Source: Deltaproteobacteria bacterium (GTDB lineage Bacteria; Desulfobacterota; Deferrimicrobia; Deferrimicrobiales; Deferrimicrobiaceae). From it: 58,199 nt of DNA. The stretch spans positions 1-58,199 of the forward strand of contig JACRIV010000112.1 of NCBI GenBank assembly GCA_016220005.1, read 5' to 3'. Below the pieces are notes generated by a model that was not told the DNA's origin, did not search any database, and saw nothing but the letters and a program-made list of their open reading frames with translations. Shown one piece after another: positions 50,675-57,755 of the stretch. The first letter of the stretch is position 1; the number at the start of each line of letters is the position of its first letter. A program made the translations under genes and the position numbers.

Positions 50675-51178
50675 CTAGAACTTCCTGAACTTTTCCTTGC
50701 TTGCGCCGCACACCGGGCACTCGTCCGGCGCGGCGCCGACGATCGTGTGGCCGCACACGGAACAGATGTGAATGTCGCCGACCTGGAAGTCCTTCCGGGA
50801 GGCCGCCGCCTCCTTCGCGCGGGAATAGAGGACCGCGTGGATCTTCTCGGCTTCAAGGGCAAAGTGGAAGGAAAGAGACGCCTGCTTCTCCCCCTCCTGG
50901 TCCGCCGCGGCCTTGAAGGGCGGATACATGTCCTTCACTTCGTAGTTCTCTCCGCCGACCGCCGTCTCGAGGTTCTTGACGGTCGGGGTGCTGCCGAAGA
51001 GCGCTTCGTGATGGTTGGTGGCATGCACCCGCTCCGCAAACGCGATCGCGGTGAAGAGCCTTCCGATGTTCCGGAACCCTTCCTTTTCCGCCGCGCCGGC
51101 GAACGCCAGGTACTTCATGTGCGCCTGGCTCTCCCCCGCAAACGCCGCCTTCAGGTTCTCGTTCGTCTTCGGACCCAT
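50675..51178 (-). CDS. rbr: Rubrerythrin
   Basis: A 167-residue peroxide-reducing di-iron protein of anaerobes. The ferritin-like domain carries the ligands Glu16 (AGESQAH), Glu49 (AFAERVHA), Glu97, Glu109 and His114 (ALEAEKIHA). The C-terminal rubredoxin-like domain has Cys139, Cys142, Cys154 and Cys157 (CSVCG, CPVCG). The ATG at 51178 is chosen because it gives MGPKTNENLKAAFAGESQAH; the longer frame is unsupported. It suggests an anaerobic or microaerophilic host with oxidative defence alongside cytochrome bd. Confidence 0.96.
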   Translation of the reverse strand: MGPKTNENLKAAFAGESQAHMKYLAFAGAAEKEGFRNIGRLFTAIAFAERVHATNHHEALFGSTPTVKNLETAVGGENYEVKDMYPPFKAAADQEGEKQASLSFHFALEAEKIHAVLYSRAKEAAASRKDFQVGDIHICSVCGHTIVGAAPDECPVCGASKEKFRKF

Positions 51179-51411
51179 GTGAGACACCTCCGTCGGGATA
51201 GGATTCGGGCCTCGCGGTCTAAGACAACATCCGCGGCCGAAACAGCATCTGGCATATACTTCCATCGGAGCGTCAAGATCGCGACACGTCCAAGCGGAAA
51301 ACCGGGAGCGGTTCAACTCATGTGGCCACGCCCGCTGCGCCGAGCGCACATCTAAGAGATTACGCAACGGCTCGGAAGGATTCAGGGAAAATGCGTCGGG
51401 AGTCGAATGCA

Positions 51412-51420
51412 TGGTATAAT
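51412..51420 (+). promoter_or_regulatory. Extended -10 promoter of small RNA copy B
   Basis: TGGTATAAT, identical to the element before copy A. ATGCG again lies at the -35 distance (51391). The predicted first nucleotide is the G at 51427. Confidence 0.7.
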
Positions 51421-51426
51421 TTTCGT

Positions 51427-51599
51427 GAGTGGCGCGGTAGGGGTATAAAGACCCCGTTCTCGTGGGGAGCCGCGGGAGGAAGATTCCGATGGAACTCCTC
51501 CTCTCCCGTCACTTGAGGGACTCCAAACCCCTCGAGCAAGACGGGTGCGGAACGCACGGAACCGCAAGCCGGGACGAACCCGGCGGCCACTCATTTTTT
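51427..51599 (+). ncRNA. Candidate structured small RNA, copy B
   Basis: Second copy of the RNA seen at 44966. It opens GAGTGGCGCGG. GAGTGGC (51427-51433) pairs perfectly with GCCACTC (51586-51592), directly followed by A and T6 (51594-51599). The motif GGAACCGCAAGCCGGG starts at 51558, exactly 131 nt from the start as in copy A, and 22 nt of spacing to the T-run is also identical. Between these points the sequences differ but the hairpins are kept (GGGG/CCCC, CTC/GAG, GGGAGGA/TCCTCCT), which suggests selection on structure. It lies between rubrerythrin (divergent) and the Cache gene (convergent). Confidence 0.75.
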
Positions 51600-51723
51600 C
51601 GTTCAGCTATATTCGGCCGCGGCCCCGGAATCGCAACCGCCGGGGGCGGGATCGAGGTCCCGTTCGACGGAAGGGCGAGACCGGCGAGCCCTTCGCCGGC
51701 CTCGCCATGACGGTCCTTGCAAT

Positions 51724-52191
51724 CTACTCGTAGATCCCCGCGCCTACGAGCAGGTCCTTCCCGGGGACCCGGTAGATGTAGCTGATCTTCTTCGACGGGG
51801 TCTGCTCCCCGGGCTTGGGCCACATGTAATCGACCCATCCTTCGCCCTTGGTCTTGGCGACCTCGACGAACTCCTTGAAGAGCAGCTTGCCCTCCGTACC
51901 CTTATCCTTCATGTCCAGGAGGTTCTTCCCGATGAGACCCGGGCTCATGGGATGGGCGACCATCGTTCCTTCGAGGTCCATGAGGAACACGTAGGTGTCC
52001 TTCCAGACGAACTTGCCGGTCTTGTTGTTGATCTCCTTGATCGCCTCGTCAGTGCCCTTATCCAGGATCATCTGGGCCGCTTCCTTGGACTTCGCAACGC
52101 ACTCCTCTTTCGTGGCGCTGTCCGCAAGGGCGCCCCCGGCCAGACACAGGGAAAGCAACATCGCCGATGCAAAGAATACGGTCTTTTTCAT
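51724..52191 (-). CDS. Periplasmic single-Cache domain protein
   Basis: A 155-residue exported protein. The Sec signal is MKKTVFFASAMLLSLCLAGGALA. The mature part is one Cache (sCache_2-like) domain: AAQMILDKGTDEAIKEINNKTGKFVWKDTYVFLMDLEGTMVAHPMSPGLIGKNLLDMKD and GEGWVDYMWPKPG...KKISYIYRVPGKDLLVGAGIY. Cache domains normally sense small ligands as part of chemoreceptors or kinases. Here there is no transmembrane or signalling domain, so it may be a free binding protein. The ATG at 52191 follows GAGGAGGGG. Confidence 0.9.
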   Translation of the reverse strand: MKKTVFFASAMLLSLCLAGGALADSATKEECVAKSKEAAQMILDKGTDEAIKEINNKTGKFVWKDTYVFLMDLEGTMVAHPMSPGLIGKNLLDMKDKGTEGKLLFKEFVEVAKTKGEGWVDYMWPKPGEQTPSKKISYIYRVPGKDLLVGAGIYE

Positions 52192-52658
52192 GTGCCCCTC
52201 CTCTTCTTCCGCTTCTTCCGCCTGTTTGACCTGTGACAACCCGACGATTTTTCCGGTTCCGCGACTGCCGCCCCCTCACCCCCTCTCGCCCGGTTTCGAC
52301 GAACCTATGCGACACCGAACACTCGGCCATCCGACCCTCGGAAGGGCTCGCCACGCACAAAGACAAGTCGTCCCGCGGGGAAGTTCCCTTTTCGGGCTGC
52401 GCCCGGGGATCCCCTCAGCGATCGGTTCCCTGTACAATTGACTATTCATGAATAAAGAAATCCACATGCCGCCCCCGCCGGACCGGGAAAGGTTACGGTT
52501 GCCTGTAGGGACCTCTGTTGAACTGGTACGATGAAAGTAGACATTTGCCGGTTTCCCGTCAATGCAAAACAGTTAAACGGAAGACGCCTTCGTTCCTCTG
52601 CGGGACCCTGCACCGATGAATGATAGAATAAAAATTACGGCGGCTTCAAGGGAAAGTC
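52192..52658. other. Divergent intergenic region between the Cache gene and ade
   Basis: About 465 bp without a supported gene. It includes the perfect palindrome TATTCATGAATA (52443-52454) next to TTGACT, and a TAGAAT box about 35 nt ahead of the ade ATG. I find no purine riboswitch aptamer sequence ahead of ade. Confidence 0.5.
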
Positions 52659-54308
52659 ATGGAAACGGGCCGGCCCATCGAGGGGAACATCGTGGATGTG
52701 GTCGCCGGAGAGATCTTCCCCGGCAGGATCCACCATGAGAACGGCATTATTACTCGTGTGGAGCGCCTGTCCGCAACCTCTTCAGGCTACCTCCTTCCCG
52801 GCCTCATCGACGCCCACATCCACGTCGACTCGTCCCTTTTGTGCCCTTCGCGGTTCGCCGAGGCCGTCGTCCCCCACGGGACGACGGCGGTCGTCACCGA
52901 CCCGCACGAAATCGCCAACGTCCTCGGCATGGACGGTATCGGCTACATGCGGCGGGACGCCTCCGGAGTCCCCTTGCGGGTGTTCTTCACCGCTCCCTCC
53001 TGCGTTCCCGCAACCCCTTTCGAAACCTCCGGGGCGTCGCTCGGACCCCGGGAGATCTCCTCCCTGCTCGAGGAGGAGGATGTGGTCGCGCTGGGAGAGG
53101 TGATGAACTACCAGGGGGCGATCGCCCGCAATCCCGACGTGATGGCGAAGATCGGCGCGGCAGGCCGGGCGGGCAAGCCGATCGACGGCCACGCCCCGGG
53201 ACTTTGCGGCGAGAGGCTCAAGGAGTACGTCCGCCTCGGCATCTCCACCGATCACGAATCCACGAGCTGCGACGAGGCGCTCGAAAAACACGCCCTGGGG
53301 ATGCGCATAATGGTCCGGCAGGGGTCGGCGGCGAAGAACCTTGCGGCCCTCGCCCCCTTCGCGAGGGAGCACGACTTTTTCCTCGTCTCCGACGACAAGC
53401 TCGCCTCCGACCTGCTTTCGGGGCACATGGACGGCACCTTGGCGGAGGCCGTCGCCCAGGGGATCGATCCCCTCCACGCCGTCCGGGCCGCGACCATCCG
53501 GCCCGCGGACCATTACCGGCTCCCCCTTGGAGCCATCGCTGCAGGCCGCATGGCCGACATCGTCAGGGTAACGGACCTCTCCGCGTTCTCCGTGGAGGAG
53601 GTCTACATAGCAGGAAAGCTTGCCGCGAAGCACGGAGCTCCCGCGTTTGCGCCGCATCCCGCTCCGATGGCGGGCACGATCGCGATCCGGCCGAGGAGCC
53701 CGCAGGATTTCGCCGTCCCCGCTCCCGCCGGCGGTTCCACATTCCGCGCGAGGGTGATCCGGGTCATCCGGGACGAAATCGTGACCGGGAGCGACATCGC
53801 CGCGCTTCGCGTCGAGGGAGGACGGATCCTGCCCGACCCGGAGCGGGACATCCTCCTCATCGCGGTTGTGAACCGGTACAAGGAGGCGCCAACGGCCTGC
53901 GGCTTCGTCTCGGGGTTCGGACTTCCGGCGGGGGCGATCGCGTCGACCGTGGCCCATGATTCCCACAACATCATCGCGGTCGGCGCAAGCCCGGATGACA
54001 TGGCGGAGGCGGTCAACACGCTCATCCGGAAGTCGGGCGGACTCTGCCTTTCGGCGGGAGGAAGGTCCGACGCGCTTCCCCTTCCGATAGCAGGGCTGAT
54101 GAGCGCGGATCCTCCCCGGGATGTAGACCGCCGGCACGCCCTCCTCCACGCGAGGGCCCGGGAGCTGGGGTGCGCCCTGGACAGGCCGTTCATGACGCTG
54201 TCGTTCCTGAGCCTCCTGGTGATCCCGAAGCTCAAGATCGGAGACCGGGGGCTGTTCGACGTCGATTCCTTCCGGTTTGTACAGGCGGTTCTCGATCAGG
54301 CGACTTGA
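52659..54308 (+). CDS. ade: Adenine deaminase
   Basis: A 549-residue amidohydrolase that converts adenine to hypoxanthine and ammonia in purine salvage. The metal site motif LPGLIDAHIHVDSSLL (about residues 46-61) is followed by DPHEIANVLG, GEVMNYQG, DGHAPGLCG and TDHEST, in the family order. The C-terminal half has the adenine-deaminase-specific VVNRYKEAPTACGFVSGFGLPAGAIASTVAHDSHNIIAVG. Length is normal. It appears monocistronic and converges with the CHAT-like gene. Confidence 0.95.
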   Translation: METGRPIEGNIVDVVAGEIFPGRIHHENGIITRVERLSATSSGYLLPGLIDAHIHVDSSLLCPSRFAEAVVPHGTTAVVTDPHEIANVLGMDGIGYMRRDASGVPLRVFFTAPSCVPATPFETSGASLGPREISSLLEEEDVVALGEVMNYQGAIARNPDVMAKIGAAGRAGKPIDGHAPGLCGERLKEYVRLGISTDHESTSCDEALEKHALGMRIMVRQGSAAKNLAALAPFAREHDFFLVSDDKLASDLLSGHMDGTLAEAVAQGIDPLHAVRAATIRPADHYRLPLGAIAAGRMADIVRVTDLSAFSVEEVYIAGKLAAKHGAPAFAPHPAPMAGTIAIRPRSPQDFAVPAPAGGSTFRARVIRVIRDEIVTGSDIAALRVEGGRILPDPERDILLIAVVNRYKEAPTACGFVSGFGLPAGAIASTVAHDSHNIIAVGASPDDMAEAVNTLIRKSGGLCLSAGGRSDALPLPIAGLMSADPPRDVDRRHALLHARARELGCALDRPFMTLSFLSLLVIPKLKIGDRGLFDVDSFRFVQAVLDQAT

Positions 54309-54354
54309 GGAGGATGTTCCTTCGCCCCGGCCCGCTCTTGAACAGCAAGAGGGA

Positions 54355-55059
54355 TCACTCTTCTGCCGACCGTTTCTCGTGCTCCTCCAGGGTCGAGCAG
54401 ATACGGTCCCGGGTCCTGTAGAACAGCGAGAATCGCAGGTCCCGCGCCGGCGGGAACAGCGCGTAGAGCTGCATCGCCGCGTCTTCCGGCCTGCTGACAG
54501 CCTGCCACCGCGCGTTGGTGTTCGGGCGGACGAACCTCCCGCTGAGCAGCAGCCGGAAAAACATCAAGTCGCACAACATCCCTTCGAGCCACGGCGTCCA
54601 GTTCGCATAGCCGGCCACCCACTTGAGGTACGGAGACCCCCCGAGCAGGACCTCCGCCGTCTCCCGGTTCACGAAGTCGCAGGCACCGATATAGAGGCCG
54701 TCGTAGCTCGTCATCGGCGCGAGGATGTTCTTAAGCTTCGTGCGGCCGATGTCCTTGACCGCGCTGATGTGCCCCCTTTTCCCGTGGCAGGCGAAATAGG
54801 CGATCTTGGCCCGGTTGTCCACCCCCTGCGCGTGGCCGGAGAGCGCGTCCCTCAACCCTTCCGCGTTCTGGAAGATGGTGTAGCTGAACAGGGCGTCGTG
54901 CCCGGGCCGAGCGGGCCGGTACCCGTTCCGCCGCGCGTCGGTCTCGTTCGTGTCCCTCTTCAGCTGCTCGAAAAACGGCTTGACCGACTCGTCGTGGAGT
55001 TGGTCCCATTGCGCCTCGAAGACTTTGATGATGTACCGGAACCCATTCCTTGCCCGCAT
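54355..55059 (-). CDS. Small CHAT/caspase-like cysteine peptidase candidate
   Basis: A 234-residue soluble protein. IAYFACHGKRGHIS contains His92 in the ACHG context, and LYIGACDFVNRETAEVLL contains Cys127 in the strand-GAC context. This His-then-Cys order and strand pattern match the catalytic dyad of CHAT/caspase-fold peptidases. There is no fused TPR or effector domain. The C-terminal part (KWVAGYANWTPWLEGMLCDLMFFRLLL) also fits clan CD proteins, where failed or absent catalysis is possible. The start at ATG 55059 is preferred over a TTG upstream. The target is unknown. Confidence 0.6.
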   Translation of the reverse strand: MRARNGFRYIIKVFEAQWDQLHDESVKPFFEQLKRDTNETDARRNGYRPARPGHDALFSYTIFQNAEGLRDALSGHAQGVDNRAKIAYFACHGKRGHISAVKDIGRTKLKNILAPMTSYDGLYIGACDFVNRETAEVLLGGSPYLKWVAGYANWTPWLEGMLCDLMFFRLLLSGRFVRPNTNARWQAVSRPEDAAMQLYALFPPARDLRFSLFYRTRDRICSTLEEHEKRSAEE

Positions 55060-55342
55060 CGCGGCTTGCCCCCCGTCGGAGCGACTGGTCTCACACAATT
55101 AGATGGATTACCGGGCCACCCTCATTCTCCTGCCGCGAATGCCCATTCGTCAATCCATTTGATTTACGTGTATAAACAAATAGTTAAGAAGATTATACGA
55201 AAGATTTCCACGAGTGTTCCGGTTGCGCCTGCCCAGGAGGTCCTGGCAACCCCTCTCCGATTAGTAGATTATTTTGCCATTATTGGCATAAATATGATAC
55301 CTGACCCCCTCCAGGAGCTCTGGGGGAAGAAAGAGTAACCGG
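55060..55342. other. AT-rich intergenic region with palindromes
   Basis: About 280 bp without a gene, clearly lower in GC than the flanks. It holds TGCCA-TTAT-TGGCA (55276-55289), a CCAGGA/TCCTGG palindrome near 55233-55246 and a GC-rich hairpin near 55305-55325 that could terminate the decarboxylase-like gene. The low GC may mark a past insertion. Confidence 0.45.
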
Positions 55343-55561
55343 CTACCTGCGAGGTTTCGCCAGGAGGTCGCCCGCCCATGTCATGGCCGCCGCAACGGTG
55401 GGGAACCCGATCGTGGACGTAAGCAGGATCAGGGCATGGCGGACCTCCTCCGGCGTCGCCCCCGCGTCGAGGGCCCTTCGCACGTGGCTGTGAACGGACC
55501 CCTCGGAGCGGATGGACGCCGCGGCGGCGAGCTGGATCAGCTGGTCGGTTCCCGCCGCCAT
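55343..55561 (-). CDS. Carboxymuconolactone decarboxylase-like protein lacking the redox cysteines
   Basis: A 72-residue CMD/AhpD-like domain: AAAASIRSEGSVHSHVRRALDAGATPEEVRHALILLTSTIGFPTVAAAMTWAGDLL. The helix-turn and AxxxGATPEEV pattern is typical. Where AhpD-like proteins have CxxC, this one has SEGSVHSH, so thiol peroxidase chemistry is unlikely and a decarboxylase-like or non-enzymatic role is possible. The start could also be the ATG at 55588. It follows the iron-sulfur-type gene on the same strand by 66 bp. Confidence 0.78.
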   Translation of the reverse strand: MAAGTDQLIQLAAAASIRSEGSVHSHVRRALDAGATPEEVRHALILLTSTIGFPTVAAAMTWAGDLLAKPRR

Positions 55562-55627
55562 TCTACACGAAACCCGCCCCCCCGGCATCGTGTCGCGTCG
55601 TCGCCCGGATCCCCGGCACGAAGATCC

Positions 55628-56104
55628 TTATTGCTCGACCCACTCCTCCTGCAGGACCTCGCCCTGAAGGCTCGCGACGACATACCGGACCGGGACTTTC
55701 CTGCTGCTCTTCTGCAGCGCCTGGACCGCCAGCCCCACGAGCCCCCTGCAGCAAGGGACCTGCATGATCAGCACCGTAAGGGTGTTGATCTTCGCCTCTT
55801 CGAACCAGCCCTTGATCTTCTCCACGTACGCATCCTGCCCCTCGTCCAGCTTCGGGCAGGCGATCGCCAGCGACTTCCCCTTCAGGTAATCGTTGTGGAA
55901 GTTTCCCATTGCGAAAGCCACGCAATCGGCGGCCAGGACCACGTCGGCTCCCGGGAAATAGGGCGCAACAGGGGAGATCAGGTGCAGTTGGATCGGCCAC
56001 TGCCGAAGCTGGGAGGAAGCCTTCACGCCCGCCGTCCCCTCCGGGGCATCCTCCTTCTTGAACTCGACCATCCGGGAACCCGGACAACCTGAAAATCCGC
56101 TCAT
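55628..56104 (-). CDS. Cys-rich protein like the C-terminal domain of anaerobe ferredoxins
   Basis: A 158-residue protein, MSGFSGCPGSRMVEFKKED...QLRQWPIQLHLISPVAPYFPGADVVLAADCVAFAMGNFHNDYLKGKSLAIACPKLD...VLIMQVPCCRGL. The segments GCPGS, LRQWPIQLHL, ADCVAFA, ACPKLD and VPCCRGL match the C-terminal domain that many anaerobes fuse behind a 2x[4Fe-4S] ferredoxin. Here the ferredoxin part is missing. The remaining cysteines (7, 61, 83, 118, 119) could bind a metal or cluster. The ATG follows GGAGG and overlaps the stop of the 62-residue gene (ATGA). Confidence 0.8.
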   Translation of the reverse strand: MSGFSGCPGSRMVEFKKEDAPEGTAGVKASSQLRQWPIQLHLISPVAPYFPGADVVLAADCVAFAMGNFHNDYLKGKSLAIACPKLDEGQDAYVEKIKGWFEEAKINTLTVLIMQVPCCRGLVGLAVQALQKSSRKVPVRYVVASLQGEVLQEEWVEQ

Positions 56105-56289
56105 CGAACCACCTCCGCGCCGCGCGCAAGGAATTTTTCCTCCAGTTCGCCGACAAAGGCTGCGTACCGCCTCTGCGCTTCCGGGAACTTTTCGTCCACC
56201 TCCTGGAACTTTTCGAACATCTCTCCCACCTGCCGGGTCGAAAGGTTCCGATCCACCACGACCCCCGCCCGGTCCCTCCTCTCCCGCAT
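56101..56289 (-). CDS. Small helical hypothetical protein coupled to the Cys-rich gene
   Basis: A 62-residue protein. The middle, NLSTRQVGEMFEKFQEVDEKFPEAQRRYAAFVGELEEKFLARGAEVV, is predicted as two charged helices. The TGA overlaps the next ATG by 4 nt, which supports real translation. It is not the missing ferredoxin domain, having no Cys. A later GTG start near VVVDRN is possible. Function unknown. Confidence 0.55.
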   Translation of the reverse strand: MRERRDRAGVVVDRNLSTRQVGEMFEKFQEVDEKFPEAQRRYAAFVGELEEKFLARGAEVVR

Positions 56290-56496
56290 TCATTTTCCCG
56301 GAGGAAGCGCTCCATGTCCTTGACGAAGGTCAAAAGGGCGCGAGTGCAGAGCATCCAGGAAGTGAAAAATATTCGGCGGTGACCCTTCCCTGGCGGATTC
56401 CTGGTGCGCTTTTTTTTCATCCAATTTTATGCGGGCATCTCCCTTCCGGCCCTCATTCGGTGCGGAAGGGGAATGGAAGGATGGCGAGGCAGATCC

Positions 56497-57342
56497 ATGG
56501 CAGAGACCGACCGAGGTAACCTCAATTTGACCGCCGCCGACCTGGACTTTCTCGTCTCGACCGCGGCCCCGGAGACCCGGGACAAGGCCCGGCTGAAGCA
56601 GATCCTCCAGGAGGACGAGGACTTCCGGAACGCGTTCCTCGAAGACGAGGAAATCGTCCGCAGGGTGGTCGCCGACAGGAAGGCGTTCCTGAAGATCTCT
56701 CCGAGGCTCTACTTTGAAATCCTGCTAAGGAAGGCCCGCAAGGAGCTGATGGGCGCAAGCCATACCATCGAGTACGGCAGCGGCGCCCGGAAGGTCGCCG
56801 TCTTCGACGCCGGAAAGGTGGTGGACCTTCTCTCCAGGCAGGAGATACTCCGCTACCTGGCGGAGATGCTCTCTTCCTTCACCCGGGTGCAGAGCTATTC
56901 CATCGCCTATCGGATCAGGGAAGGAGTGTGGGGGAGGATCCGTTTCCACGATGCGGACGTGGATTCCCTCCTTCACCTGATGGAGTTCGCCGGAGAGGAG
57001 TTCCGGATCCATTTCTACAAAAGAATCGCCGATATCTACCTCTTCACCCTCGGGGTCTTCCCCGAATACGTCCAGCTGACCTTCAGGTACCCGTATACCG
57101 GGAAATCGAGGCCCCCGTTTATCGGGACGGCAAAGCGAAGCATGGAGGAATACGAGGAGGAGGGCAGGAAATTTTACAGGCTGGCCGCCGAACACCCGAT
57201 GGCCCAGGGCCTGGCGCTGGCCGAAGTGTTCCACACCCTCCACGACAGCTTCCACGTCGCCAGGAAGCCGCTCAACTTCATCGCCGAGAACTACATCAGC
57301 CAGGACCGGCGCAGGCTTTTCGATCCTGGAGAGGACGGGTAA
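56497..57342 (+). CDS. Hypothetical cytoplasmic protein
   Basis: A 281-residue soluble protein without signal or membrane segments. It opens with an acidic helical region (LTAADLDFLVSTAAPETRDKARLKQILQEDEDFRNAFLEDEEIVRRVV), followed by ISPRLYFEILLRKARKEL and a mixed region with IAYRIREGVWGRIRFHDADVDSLLHLMEFAGEEFRIHFYKRIADIYLFTLGVFPEY. The late part is helical (YRLAAEHPMAQGLALAEVFHTLHDSFHVARKPLNFIAENYI). I chose ATG 56497 with GAGG 9 nt upstream; ATG 56473 is an alternative. I do not recognise the family. It converges with the TPR gene (15-bp gap). Confidence 0.75.
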   Translation: MAETDRGNLNLTAADLDFLVSTAAPETRDKARLKQILQEDEDFRNAFLEDEEIVRRVVADRKAFLKISPRLYFEILLRKARKELMGASHTIEYGSGARKVAVFDAGKVVDLLSRQEILRYLAEMLSSFTRVQSYSIAYRIREGVWGRIRFHDADVDSLLHLMEFAGEEFRIHFYKRIADIYLFTLGVFPEYVQLTFRYPYTGKSRPPFIGTAKRSMEEYEEEGRKFYRLAAEHPMAQGLALAEVFHTLHDSFHVARKPLNFIAENYISQDRRRLFDPGEDG

Positions 57343-57357
57343 GGACGGGGCCTGCCG

Positions 57358-57639
57358 TCAGAGGACACCCTTGCGCTTGAGCTCCTCGACCAGGTTGTTC
57401 CTGAGCATCTCGGCGACCGGGGAGGGGGAGATTTCAAGCACTCCCTCCACGCATTCGAGAGCCTCCTGCAGCCTGCCAAGCGTCTTCAGGATGGCGGCCT
57501 TGCCGGTCCAGGCCTCGATGCATTCCGGGCAGACCTCGATCGCCGCGTCGTAAATCCGTATCGCCTCCTCGTATTTTTTCGACGTTGCGAGGGCATCGGC
57601 CTTGACGACGTAAGCATCCGCAATCTCTACAGGGTCCAT
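57358..57639 (-). CDS. Short TPR-repeat protein
   Basis: A 93-residue protein of about two tetratricopeptide repeats: EIADAYVVKADALATSKKYEEAIRIYDAAIEVCPE and CIEAWTGKAAILKTLGRLQEALECVEGVLEISPS, each with the W/L-G-Y-A-P-type spacing. A helical cap follows. There is no signal peptide, so it is a cytoplasmic scaffold. Partner unknown. Confidence 0.85.
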   Translation of the reverse strand: MDPVEIADAYVVKADALATSKKYEEAIRIYDAAIEVCPECIEAWTGKAAILKTLGRLQEALECVEGVLEISPSPVAEMLRNNLVEELKRKGVL

Positions 57640-57755
57640 CCCCGCTTCCCCTCCTTCCCGGTTCTCCCGCCGGCGTCCCCGCCGGCGGCCGCTTAAGGCC
57701 CACCTACTATTGTACGTTCAAAGGAAGGCGGGATGGATCTCCGGGCGATCCTTAT

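Noticed and set aside
50666-50678. 13-nt sequence CCGGTGATTCTAG shared with the left flank of the MITE (46106-46118)
   Set aside because: Matches of this length are expected by chance in 58 kb. At 50 kb it is the end of the rubrerythrin gene.
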